This document shows, piece after piece, positions 1-8,078 of a stretch of DNA of 64,000 nt. The notes under the pieces are model-generated. The model saw nothing but the letters and a program-made list of their open reading frames with translations, searched no databases and had not been told where the DNA came from. Numbering within the stretch: the first letter of the stretch is position 1; every line of letters starts with the position of its first letter. The translations under genes were made by a program, and so were the position numbers. Source of the DNA: Kluyvera sp036759925 (GTDB lineage Bacteria > Pseudomonadota > Gammaproteobacteria > Enterobacterales > Enterobacteriaceae); contig NZ_JAPKIB010000003.1 of assembly GCF_036759925.1 (NCBI RefSeq), positions 310,001-374,000 on the forward strand, given 5' to 3'.

Positions 1-47
1 CTGATAGCCGAGACCCGCATCGCGTGACGCTGTGCGGGGGTTGCCAT
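1..47 (-). CDS. M: Terminase small subunit gpM, N-terminal fragment cut by window edge
   Basis: Reading leftward from an ATG at 47-45, the first residues are MATPAQRHAMRVSAI, which match the start of P2 gpM (MTSPAQRHMMRVSA). gpM is the small terminase subunit that recognises cos for packaging. Only 15 codons are visible; the rest lies beyond position 1. It directly follows the capsid gene N, as in P2. Confidence 0.8.
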   Translation of the reverse strand, partial: MATPAQRHAMRVSAI

Positions 48-50
48 CGG

Positions 51-1202
51 TTACGCCTCCGCGCCGTCAGTTTCAGCCGGGGCGGTGCCGGTCATAGACT
101 GCACCGCTTTGACCAATGCCGCCGCAAAGGCATCTGCGCTGGTTGTTTCCGGCGTGGCGGTCTCGTCCTGCTCGAGAACGTCGATATTCTCAATCAGGCA
201 ACCGGCCTCGTAGTCCTCGACCACGAAATCGACTTTGACCTGTTCGTAGTTTTCCACCTGGTCGAGTTTCGGGTTTTCGACGATGTGGCGGCGGTGGCCG
301 TCTTCGTACAGATAAATCGACAGGTTATCCAGCGTGGTGATCAGGATGCTGTTGGCCGGGAAGAACGGCGCGCGCACCGCCTGAAGCTGGCCGATGGTCT
401 TCTGGCTGATAATCAGTTCACCGGCGAGCTGTTCGCTGTTCGCCTGGAATTTGTTAATCATCGGGAAGTATTTGTCGGTCAGGATGCGGCGACCACAGAT
501 AACCACCATTTCCGGGTTTTCGCGGTGAATTTCCGCGACCAGCGATTCAAAAGCATCCATCACCAGCGCGTCGAGGTTGGCGTAATGACCACCTTTACCC
601 ACCTTGATGGTGTTCGAAATCACCGTACCATCATCGTCGGTGACGCTGGACATGACGCGCTCAGGCGCATCGTTGCGGTATTTCTGCAACCAGCCGACAG
701 CCACATCCTGAAGCAGTGGATTCTGAGCACGGTCGGAGGTCGCCGCGCGGCTTACACCGTTAAAGCCGATGGTGATGTAGTCCAGCGCCTGACGCTTGAT
801 GATGGCGTTGCGAATACGGATCTGGAAATCCTGAAAACGCGCCCACAGGTCGAGCTTGCCGTACTTCAGGTGATAGTCGAAGTTGACCGGATGACAGAAA
901 TAACGGTATGCATCGAGCTTGCCAAAATCAGCGGTTTTACGCTCGATGCCGCCGTCGGTGTCGGTGGTGCTGGCAATGGTGCCGGTCACATCGATACCGA
1001 CTTTCTCTTCGGTCAGCTCGCCAACGGTCACCATGTTGATGAGCTTCAGGAAGCTGGACGACTGCTGGATTTTGTCAAACAGAGTCTGAGTGACCGACGG
1101 CTCGACGGTGAATTTTTTGTCGAGGTCGCTGGTCTTGATGCCGTTCAGCTCGGCGATACGGCTCAGGTACTGATTGAATTTAAAACGGGTCTCTTTACGC
1201 AT
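51..1202 (-). CDS. N: Major capsid protein gpN
   Basis: This 383-aa protein is a clear homologue of P2 gpN (357 aa), the shell protein that assembles on the gpO scaffold and is then processed. Conserved stretches include MRKETRFKFNQYLSRIAEL at the start, KFTVEPSVTQTL, and NPLLQDVAVGWLQKYRN in the middle. The C-terminus is about 25 residues longer than in P2 and rich in Ala and Thr. It lies 31 bp after O in the leftward late operon O-N-M, transcribed away from P. Confidence 0.97.
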   Translation of the reverse strand: MRKETRFKFNQYLSRIAELNGIKTSDLDKKFTVEPSVTQTLFDKIQQSSSFLKLINMVTVGELTEEKVGIDVTGTIASTTDTDGGIERKTADFGKLDAYRYFCHPVNFDYHLKYGKLDLWARFQDFQIRIRNAIIKRQALDYITIGFNGVSRAATSDRAQNPLLQDVAVGWLQKYRNDAPERVMSSVTDDDGTVISNTIKVGKGGHYANLDALVMDAFESLVAEIHRENPEMVVICGRRILTDKYFPMINKFQANSEQLAGELIISQKTIGQLQAVRAPFFPANSILITTLDNLSIYLYEDGHRRHIVENPKLDQVENYEQVKVDFVVEDYEAGCLIENIDVLEQDETATPETTSADAFAAALVKAVQSMTGTAPAETDGAEA

Positions 1203-1233
1203 GGGGTTTGTATTCCTTCGGGTTTATCAGGGG

Positions 1234-2097
1234 TTAGCAGTCGGTCAGCGTGGAGCCAGACGAATCACCGTCGCCACCGGCGCTTAACTTGCGGCGCGGC
1301 TGCGTTTTATCTTCGGTGTGCTCCAGCGTGGTTTTGATGGTGCTGAATTGCTGCGAGGTGGCAGTGGCCTGTTCGGTCAGCGCCTTTTTGACGTCAGCGA
1401 GATCGCTTTCAAGCTGGCTGAAACGTACATCAGCGCTTTCGCCGCCGGTCTGCACCTGCTCGGCGATGGCGGTCACGGCTTCATGTACATCACCGAATCG
1501 CGCGTCGTCACTGGCCTGTTTACGGCTGAAGATGCTTTTTACGGTGTCGCTCAGACGGGTGATGATGGTGTCGGGCTGGTCTTCAAATTCCAGCGCGGCG
1601 AAGGTCGCCACAGAGAACAGATCATCAGGCTGGTCTTTCTTCCCGGCCAGTGGGTTTTGGCTGGCGCGGGAGCAGAATTGCAGGTATTCAGTACCGAGGC
1701 TCGCCGGGTCATCGGTGACCGCCAGCCCGATGAGGCCGCACTTGCCGGTGTTGGCAAAGTTCGGGCGAATTTCCATCGAGGTGTAAACCTTCTGACCTTG
1801 CGCCAGCATCGCCAGCAGGTTGTCGAGGGGGGCAATTTTGCCGAACAGTGCCAGCTTGCCGTTGAGCGCCGAATCGTCGTCGATCACTTCCGCTTTCAGC
1901 TCCACCACATCGCCATAACGGCAAAACGGACTGTCGGGGTAAATACCGCGAATATGCTCGAGGTTGATACGACAGCCATAAACGCGCGGGTCAAAGCCGT
2001 CGGCCATGTCCTGAATATCCTGCTCGCTGATATCGCGGCCATCGCAGGTATCACCGGCGACGCCGATGCGAAACCATTTCGAAATTTTTTTAGCCAT
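1234..2097 (-). CDS. O: Capsid scaffolding protein and maturation protease gpO
   Basis: This is a 287-aa homologue of P2 gpO (284 aa), a fused S48-type serine protease and scaffold that builds the procapsid and trims gpN and itself. Counting from MAKKISKWFRIG, the P2 catalytic triad is kept exactly: Asp19, His48 (LEHIRG) and Ser107 (VYTSMEI). The C-terminal third is charged and helical, as expected of the scaffold domain. The frame stays open upstream to 2193, but the ATG at 2097 matches the family start and is chosen here. Confidence 0.96.
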   Translation of the reverse strand: MAKKISKWFRIGVAGDTCDGRDISEQDIQDMADGFDPRVYGCRINLEHIRGIYPDSPFCRYGDVVELKAEVIDDDSALNGKLALFGKIAPLDNLLAMLAQGQKVYTSMEIRPNFANTGKCGLIGLAVTDDPASLGTEYLQFCSRASQNPLAGKKDQPDDLFSVATFAALEFEDQPDTIITRLSDTVKSIFSRKQASDDARFGDVHEAVTAIAEQVQTGGESADVRFSQLESDLADVKKALTEQATATSQQFSTIKTTLEHTEDKTQPRRKLSAGGDGDSSGSTLTDC

Positions 2098-2262
2098 TTT
2101 GTCAGGTGTCCTGAGTTGGGTTATCGGGTCGGTTGTAGTTTCCCGACTCAGCCCTTCACCAGCTACCTGTTGCGGAAGTGCACCCCCTGACACAACAGGG
2201 TGTTAGCGATTCATCCCCCCTGAATCTTTAGCCTTGCCGTGTACTTATCACGGCGAGGTTTT
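2098..2262. promoter_or_regulatory. Divergent late-promoter region between O and P
   Basis: The two late operons, O-N-M leftward and P-Q rightward, start here. In P2 this gap holds Ogr-activated promoters. A perfect 7-bp inverted repeat, CCTGTTG at 2166-2172 and CAACAGG at 2193-2199, is a possible activator site. An exact TGT-N12-ACA Ogr motif was not found, so the site assignment is weak. P has a GAGG ribosome-binding site about 6 bases before its ATG. Confidence 0.45.
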
Positions 2263-4032
2263 ATGACCACCACAACCGACACATCATTACTCAGCGACCC
2301 GCGACGACAGGCCGCGCTTTTGTTCTGGCAAGGGTTCTCCGTGCCGCAAATCGCGGAGCAGTTGCAGGTAAAACGCCCCACGGTGCAGAGCTGGAAGCAG
2401 CGCGACAAATGGGAAGAGACCGCCCCGCTAAACCGGGTTGAGTTCACGCTCGAGGCGCGGCTGATTCAGCTCTATGCAAAGCCTGACCTGACGCCGCATG
2501 ACTTCAAAGTCGCGGATTTTCTGGCGCGCCAGATGGAGCGCCTCGCAAGGGTTAACCGCTACGGCCAGACCGGTAACGAAGCGGATTTAAACCCGAACGT
2601 GGCCAACCGCAACAAAGGGGAAAAGAAGAAGCCGAAAAAGAATTTTTTCAGCGAAGAGGCTATCGGGAAACTCGAGGAGATTTTCCGCGACCAGTCATTC
2701 GAGTATCAGCTCGAGTGGTGGCGCGCGGGGCTGGCGCACCGCATACGGCACATTCTGAAATCCCGCCAGATTGGCGCGACGTTCTACTTTGCGCGTGAAG
2801 CGCTACTACAGGCGCTGAAGACCGGCCACAACCAGATTTTCTTATCAGCCAGTAAGACACAGGCCTACGTGTTCCGAAAATACATCATCGCCTTTGCCCG
2901 ACAGGCTGGCGTCGAGCTCACCGGCGACCCGATTGTGCTCGGCAACAATGGCGCTGAGCTGATGTTTCTCGGCACCAATGCCAACACGGCGCAGAGTCAC
3001 AACGGCGACCTGTATGTCGACGAAATCTTCTGGATCCCCAACTTCCAGAAACTGAAGCGCGTCGCCGGTGGCATGTCATCACAGGAGCACTTGCGCACGA
3101 CCTATTTTTCGACCCCATCATCGCTGGCACACGGTGCCTATCCGTTCTGGTCGGGAGAACAGTTCAACAAGGGGCGAAATGACAAGAGCGAACGCGTCGA
3201 TATCGATATCAGTCATGCTGCACTCGCGAAGGGCGTCGCTTGCCCAGACGGCCAGTGGCGGCAGATTGTCACCATCGAGGACGCGCTCGCCAAAGGATGC
3301 ACCCTGTTTAACATCGATACGCTGAAGCGCGAAAACAGCGTCGAAGAGTTCCGCAACCTGTTTATGTGCGAGTTCGTCGACGACAAAGCGTCGGTATTCC
3401 CGTTCGAAGAGCTCCAGCGCTGTATGGTCGACAGTCTCGAAAAATGGGAGGACTACCAGCCCTTCGCCGACCGGCCATTCGGTCACCGCCCGGTTTGGAT
3501 TGGTTACGACCCGTCATTACGGGGTGACAGCGCCGGGTGCGTCGTCATCGCGCCGCCGGTCGTCGCCGGTGGCCGGTTCCGCATCCTCGAGCGTCACCAG
3601 TGGAAAGGGATGGACTTTGCCCAACAGGCCGAATCCATTCGCGAGCTCACGCAGAAATATACCGTCGAATACATCGGCATCGATGCGACAGGGCTTGGTC
3701 AGGGCGTCTTCCAGCTCGTGCGCTCGTTCTACCCAGCCGCGCGGGAAATCCGCTACACGCCGGAAATGAAAACCGCAATGGTACTGAAAGCCAAAGACAC
3801 CATTCGACGCGGTTGCCTCGAGTACGACGTCAGCGCGACCGACCTCACGCAGTCGTTTATGTCTATCCGTAAAACCATGACCAGCAGCGGCCGCAGCTCG
3901 ACCTATGAGGCCAGCCGCACCGAGGAAGCCAGTCACGCTGACCTCGCATGGGCGACCATGCACGTATTAATCAATGAGCCGCTGACCGCCGCGACCGGCG
4001 AACAGTCATCCAGCATTATGGAGTGGAACTAA
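2263..4032 (+). CDS. P: Terminase large subunit gpP (ATPase and nuclease)
   Basis: This 589-aa protein is a full-length homologue of P2 gpP, the motor that cuts cos and drives DNA into the procapsid. An N-terminal helix-turn-helix (SVPQIAEQLQVKRPTVQSW) is followed by the terminase Walker A-like SRQIGAT, the Walker B LYVDEIFW, and C-terminal nuclease aspartates in GYDPSLRGDSAG and IGIDATGLG. The ATG at 2263 is preferred over the upstream codon at 2239 because it has a GAGG site and fits the family start. The stop overlaps the Q start (TAATG). Confidence 0.96.
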   Translation: MTTTTDTSLLSDPRRQAALLFWQGFSVPQIAEQLQVKRPTVQSWKQRDKWEETAPLNRVEFTLEARLIQLYAKPDLTPHDFKVADFLARQMERLARVNRYGQTGNEADLNPNVANRNKGEKKKPKKNFFSEEAIGKLEEIFRDQSFEYQLEWWRAGLAHRIRHILKSRQIGATFYFAREALLQALKTGHNQIFLSASKTQAYVFRKYIIAFARQAGVELTGDPIVLGNNGAELMFLGTNANTAQSHNGDLYVDEIFWIPNFQKLKRVAGGMSSQEHLRTTYFSTPSSLAHGAYPFWSGEQFNKGRNDKSERVDIDISHAALAKGVACPDGQWRQIVTIEDALAKGCTLFNIDTLKRENSVEEFRNLFMCEFVDDKASVFPFEELQRCMVDSLEKWEDYQPFADRPFGHRPVWIGYDPSLRGDSAGCVVIAPPVVAGGRFRILERHQWKGMDFAQQAESIRELTQKYTVEYIGIDATGLGQGVFQLVRSFYPAAREIRYTPEMKTAMVLKAKDTIRRGCLEYDVSATDLTQSFMSIRKTMTSSGRSSTYEASRTEEASHADLAWATMHVLINEPLTAATGEQSSSIMEWN

Positions 4033-5069
4033 TGAGCAAGAAACGCAACAACGCGCGCCAGCAGCCGCCGCGCAGCAAAAATCATACCGCCGCTCCGACA
4101 CCGAGTATGGAGGCGTTCACCTTTGGGGAGCCGACGCCGGTACTCGATCGCCGCGACATTCTCGATTATGTGGAGTGTATCGATAACGGCCAGTGGTACG
4201 AGCCGCCGGTCAGTTTCTCCGGGCTGGCGAAGAGCATGCGCGCCGCCGTTCACCACAGCTCGCCGATTTACGTGAAGCGTAACATTCTGGTGTCGACCTA
4301 CATTCCGCACCCGCTGTTATCCCGTCAGGACTTCACACGATTCGCACTCGATTATCTGGTGTTTGGTAATGCGTTTATCGAAGAGCGTCGCGGCCTGACC
4401 GGCAAACCGTTAAAACTGGAAACCTCACCGGCGAAATACACCCGCCGTGGCATCGAGGATGACGTGTACTGGTACATTCAGAGCTACACGCAGCCGCACC
4501 AGTTCAAAGCCGGTTCCGTCTTCCACCTGCTCGAGCCTGATATTAATCAGGAGCTTTACGGGATGCCGGAATATCTGAGCGCGCTCAATTCAGCCTGGCT
4601 GAATGAGTCAGCGACCCTGTTTCGCCGAAAGTATTATCAGAACGGCGCCCACGCCGGGTACATCATGTACGTGACCGATGCCGCGCAGAACAGCACCGAC
4701 GTCGAGGCGCTGCGAAAGGCGATGCGCGATTCGAAAGGGCTAGGCAATTTTAAAAATCTGTTTTTCTACGCGCCCCACGGCAAACCGGACGGGATTAAAA
4801 TTGTGCCGCTGAGCGAAGTCGCGACGAAGGATGATTTTTTTAATATCAAGAAAGTCAGCGCCGCTGACCTGCTCGACGCGCATCGCATCCCGTTCCAGCT
4901 CATGGGCGGCAAACCGGAGAACGTCGGCTCAGTGGGTGACGTTGAGAAGGTGGCAAAGGTCTTTGTGCGTAACGAGCTGACCCCGCTACAGGCGCGCTTC
5001 ATGGAGCTTAACGAGTGGGCGGGAGAAGAGATTATCCGCTTCGAAAAATACTCGCTCGGCGACGACTGA
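4032..5069 (+). CDS. Q: Portal protein gpQ
   Basis: This 345-aa homologue of P2 gpQ forms the dodecameric portal at one capsid vertex. Strongly conserved blocks include EAFTFGEPTPVLDRRDILDY, LLEPDINQELYGMPEYLSAL and LDAHRIPFQLMGGKPENVGS. The frame opens at a GTG at 4023, but the ATG at 4032, overlapping the P stop by one base, matches the P2 start MSKK and is chosen. It is translationally coupled to P and is the last gene before cos. Confidence 0.96.
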   Translation: MSKKRNNARQQPPRSKNHTAAPTPSMEAFTFGEPTPVLDRRDILDYVECIDNGQWYEPPVSFSGLAKSMRAAVHHSSPIYVKRNILVSTYIPHPLLSRQDFTRFALDYLVFGNAFIEERRGLTGKPLKLETSPAKYTRRGIEDDVYWYIQSYTQPHQFKAGSVFHLLEPDINQELYGMPEYLSALNSAWLNESATLFRRKYYQNGAHAGYIMYVTDAAQNSTDVEALRKAMRDSKGLGNFKNLFFYAPHGKPDGIKIVPLSEVATKDDFFNIKKVSAADLLDAHRIPFQLMGGKPENVGSVGDVEKVAKVFVRNELTPLQARFMELNEWAGEEIIRFEKYSLGDD

Positions 5070-5247
5070 TAACCCCACCACAGCCGCCCATCGTGGCGGC
5101 TTTACCCCCACCGTACACAACGCCCTCAGAGCCACGACACGCCGTCGACGCTTCACCGCACCTCGTCACTCACCCGCGACCACGACAACGCCACTGGGAC
5201 GCGCTCAGGCGCTGATAAATAAAAATAAATACCACGCTCAGCGCGCA

Positions 5248-5266
5248 ATGCTTACCCCGCCACGCC
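5248..5266. other. P2-type cos site (19-base cohesive end)
   Basis: Read on the minus strand, these 19 bases are GGCGTGGCGGGGTAAGCAT. The P2 cohesive end is GGCGAGGCGGGGAAAGCAC, so 16 of 19 positions agree. The position, between the Q stop and the right-arm genes, is where joined cos must lie in a P2 prophage. The surrounding 5070-5421 holds no convincing gene. It changes from GC-rich to AT-rich after about 5340, where the accessory insert begins. Confidence 0.85.
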
Positions 5267-5421
5267 TGCCCGCTTAAAGGGTCGCTTTTCATGCAGACGC
5301 ATTATAGGGCCAGAGCCACGCCTGACATGGCATAGCTCGCGGCAAAGAATTGGAATTTTCAAATGCAAATTCATGCAGATAGAAATGCATAAGATTAAGA
5401 AGCCTAAATTTAACCTTTTGC

Positions 5422-6762
5422 TTAAATATTCCTTTGGAGAAATGCTCTTATTTGCTGCCTGAATGTTTCACACTCAGCAGGTTTTAATCTCTCAAGGTAT
5501 TCAAAAACTCTAGTTTCATCCCAGCCGTTGTTATAGGTCTTCACTACCCCACGATAAACTTGCTTATCAAGTTTATCGTGCCCTCTAGTAGTAACTCTAG
5601 GAATCGAACTATCTTGCCCGTATGCCTCATAAAAATCTTTTTCAACGCTTTGGAAAGGTATGCATAAAATATTATCACCTCGAGCATGCCTCAAACCTAC
5701 TTGATCTCCGTCCAACACAGAGATAACATTTTGCTGAGTAGTTAGAAATGTTTCCCTCTCATTACGACGCATTAAATCGATGACATTAGTCCCACCACCA
5801 ACATATATTATTTTATATTCATAGAAGTAGTCATTTGCAGAAGCATTAATTATATACTCCAAGAAACTTTGCAGGACCTCATCTTCAGTAAGAATGTATT
5901 TATCCCACCCTTTAAATCCAAAAAGTGTACTTTTTATGAAATTATATGAACGATTTGTAATAGTTGTGCCAGCATCACTCTCGCACATATAGTATAATTC
6001 ATCATCATTCAACGTTTGCATTAAAGCAAGTGAATGCGTTGTGAATACAATATTCACCGAGTGCCTCTGACAATACTCCCTTAGCACTGCTATAAGATGG
6101 ACTTGAGCAGATGAGTCTAGTGATATATCAATTTCATCAATAACAATAAATTTTCTTTTGAGCTCAATCATTCTAAATAAATTTAAAATAAAATACTCGC
6201 CAGAACTGAAGTAATCCTCTCTTATATATGTCCCATTATCATTCAATCTGAAGTAGAAAGTTTCATTTTTTACAGAAAATGACTTAAGATTATTATATGA
6301 TAAAGACTGATAAACCTCACTAAATATATTTATCAAGTCTTCAGGAACACTATAACTTTCAAACGCAATACTTTTTCTAAGTTCTGAATCAATTTTACTA
6401 AGTATTGGAAAGTTATTAAATCTCATCCCATGCGGAATCGGTAACTCAACATAAAGATTAGTTTTTATCTCTGTTGGGATTATTTGCTTGGTATCAATTA
6501 TTTTTAATCTTTCATCATAGACATATGTTATATCATTATCATTGATATTATATACAATACTACTATCAGGATTGAATATGTATCTTGAAGACGTCTTTAG
6601 GAATGTATCTGCAGACTGTAAATTTTTAATTGCCTTGATTAGCGTTGTCTTTCCAGCACCGTTCTTACCTACAATACAAGTCAGTTTATTTTCAGAAAGA
6701 TCAATATCAAATGACATATATTCAACATGCTGAATTTTCGAGATCTCAATCTTTATTTTCAT
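5422..6762 (-). CDS. AAA ATPase with C-terminal TOPRIM domain, putative retron effector (OLD-like)
   Basis: This 446-aa protein has an SMC/ABC-like ATPase: Walker A GKNGAGKTT (32-40), signature-like FSSGE (185-189), Walker B FIVIDEID (205-212) and H-loop TTHS (241-244). After about residue 287 comes a TOPRIM-like module: Glu293 in LTEDE, the GGG turn at 322-324, and the acidic pair Asp351/Asp353 in VLDGDQ. ATPase plus TOPRIM is the layout of OLD-family nucleases and of the effector in retron-Eco8 type systems. The start lies 2 bp after the reverse-transcriptase stop, so both are one operon. The gene is far more AT-rich than the P2 genes around it. That it is a nuclease or toxin is inference from family. 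Confidence 0.82.
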   Translation of the reverse strand: MKIKIEISKIQHVEYMSFDIDLSENKLTCIVGKNGAGKTTLIKAIKNLQSADTFLKTSSRYIFNPDSSIVYNINDNDITYVYDERLKIIDTKQIIPTEIKTNLYVELPIPHGMRFNNFPILSKIDSELRKSIAFESYSVPEDLINIFSEVYQSLSYNNLKSFSVKNETFYFRLNDNGTYIREDYFSSGEYFILNLFRMIELKRKFIVIDEIDISLDSSAQVHLIAVLREYCQRHSVNIVFTTHSLALMQTLNDDELYYMCESDAGTTITNRSYNFIKSTLFGFKGWDKYILTEDEVLQSFLEYIINASANDYFYEYKIIYVGGGTNVIDLMRRNERETFLTTQQNVISVLDGDQVGLRHARGDNILCIPFQSVEKDFYEAYGQDSSIPRVTTRGHDKLDKQVYRGVVKTYNNGWDETRVFEYLERLKPAECETFRQQIRAFLQRNI

Positions 6763-6764
6763 TT

Positions 6765-7754
6765 TTAATTTACATTCTTGTAAAAAAACATATCAACAAT
6801 CGTATTGCCGTATTTTTTCTTAAGCTTATCGAGGTAAGTCTTATCAATTGTATTTATATGATTCAAAAGACCAGAAACAGTATTAACGCCCTTTTCTAGG
6901 ATTTCGCTATCATTCAACCCACTAGTTTTAACCTTTGAGTCTTTCAATATAGAATCGATAAATTTATCTTTGTCTGTTATATAAAAATGAATTAAATGCT
7001 CAAGCTTTCTCTTTACTTTAATGTCAACAGAGACTTTCTGAGAAGGTAAAACTACCATCCCTAACAGTTTTATTTTATTGCCTTTTTTTATCAGCTTTGT
7101 TTTTACTGGATTTAACCTGAAATGTCCCCGCCCAAAAACCTCAAGAAAACCAGCCACAATAAGATTAATATCATCAAAACCCTCATCATTTTCAGAAGAG
7201 ATGATAATATCATCTGAGTAGCGCGTGAATACATACCCTTTCTCAACGCAATATTGCTGCATCGCAACATCAAATTCGTACAGACACGCATTACTTAAGG
7301 CTGGTGATGTCGGAAAACCGACAGGTAAGGAGTTATCGATAATTACATAATCTAATATTTTATCTAAGTGAACATTTAAATCAGATATAGGAATGTTTAA
7401 CAAATTATTTACTAAAACCGATCGCGCATATTCACGTGTTATGGAAGGGAAAAAACTTTTGATATCCGTATTGAAGAATACTTTACTTTTAGCGTGAAGT
7501 ATTACTGCATCATAAGTACTACTGCCTTTTCTATACGAAAATACAACATCCTTATTTACCCTTAAGTAAGATAGAACGAATTCATTTATAAATTTGTGAT
7601 ACTCTTTTAGTTTAGAGCTAGGCTCAGCAATTAATCTTTCATCAAATGACGAAAATTTAGTTTGTCTAAATGGTTCAAATGAAAGAAAATTCTGAAAGGA
7701 ATCTTTGTCGAAGAATGCGATATTGAAGGCTTTTTCGAGGCTAAGGGGTTTCAT
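6765..7754 (-). CDS. Retron-type reverse transcriptase
   Basis: This 329-aa protein carries group II-like RT motifs: motif A NTDIKSFFPSI (Asp97), motif B LPVGFPTSPALSN (143-155), catalytic YSDD (179-182) and motif D NPVKTKL. A DAVILH segment just before motif A resembles the retron NAxxH region, and LLGMVV (230-235) sits where retrons have VTG. Both are variant forms, so this is a divergent member. In retrons the RT copies part of its own non-coding RNA into msDNA bound to the effector. It is preceded by about 320 bp of structured non-coding sequence and followed at once by an ATPase-TOPRIM gene, which fits a retron better than a group II intron or a DRT system. Confidence 0.87.
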   Translation of the reverse strand: MKPLSLEKAFNIAFFDKDSFQNFLSFEPFRQTKFSSFDERLIAEPSSKLKEYHKFINEFVLSYLRVNKDVVFSYRKGSSTYDAVILHAKSKVFFNTDIKSFFPSITREYARSVLVNNLLNIPISDLNVHLDKILDYVIIDNSLPVGFPTSPALSNACLYEFDVAMQQYCVEKGYVFTRYSDDIIISSENDEGFDDINLIVAGFLEVFGRGHFRLNPVKTKLIKKGNKIKLLGMVVLPSQKVSVDIKVKRKLEHLIHFYITDKDKFIDSILKDSKVKTSGLNDSEILEKGVNTVSGLLNHINTIDKTYLDKLKKKYGNTIVDMFFYKNVN

Positions 7755-7792
7755 CGTTAACTGGGCTTTTGTTTTTTTGAGTTGAATGGATT

Positions 7793-8008
7793 CTAAGATG
7801 AATGCTTTAACTCTTAGTGGTTTCTCACCCCAGATACCCTCACTTTTCAGGCCTTACTTCTTGTACATACCTTCTCTCGAGAAGAAGGCAGTACAAGAGC
7901 AACACTATATCAAGGCCTGTAGAGGCCAACATTAATGACTGGAGATACTCCTAGTCGTTGGCATGAAAATACTTTAAACCAGATGATGAGTATTTACAAC
8001 ATCTCAAG
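7793..8008 (-). ncRNA. Putative retron msr-msd non-coding RNA
   Basis: The gap before the RT gene has no ORF but strong nested inverted repeats. A long hairpin (7848-7919) has three stem blocks: CAGGCCTT/AAGGCCTG (7848-7855 with 7912-7919), CTTGTAC/GTACAAG (7860-7866 with 7891-7897) and CCTTCT/AGAAGG (7870-7875 with 7883-7888); it suits the msd. A second hairpin pairs GCCAAC (7925-7930) with GTTGGC (7957-7962), capped by GACTGGAG/CTCC-AGTC; it suits an msr stem-loop. Possible a1/a2 flanks that pair over 8 bp with G-U wobbles are 8000-8008 and 7793-7800. RNA ends are estimates. A weak promoter (TTGAAT, 17 bp, AATTAT) lies at the end of gene A. Confidence 0.68.
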
Positions 8009-8078
8009 CAATCGGACATCGCTCAAATCAAAGTTAAATTCACAAAAAAAACTAACCATTTGATTTTTTTATAATTAT

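Noticed and set aside
24..1337. Long plus-strand ORF opposite the capsid gene N
   Set aside because: It is the shadow of gpN; codon pattern and homology fit the minus strand only.
1318..2190. Plus-strand ORF opposite gene O
   Set aside because: The minus-strand gpO has its catalytic triad at exact P2 positions; the other strand has no family features.
5070..5421. Possible tin- or old-like gene beside cos
   Set aside because: No ORF of suitable size is present; the P2 hotspot is occupied by the RT-ATPase cassette instead.
7755..8078. Possible short genes before the RT
   Set aside because: No ORF of useful length on either strand; inverted repeats favour an RNA.
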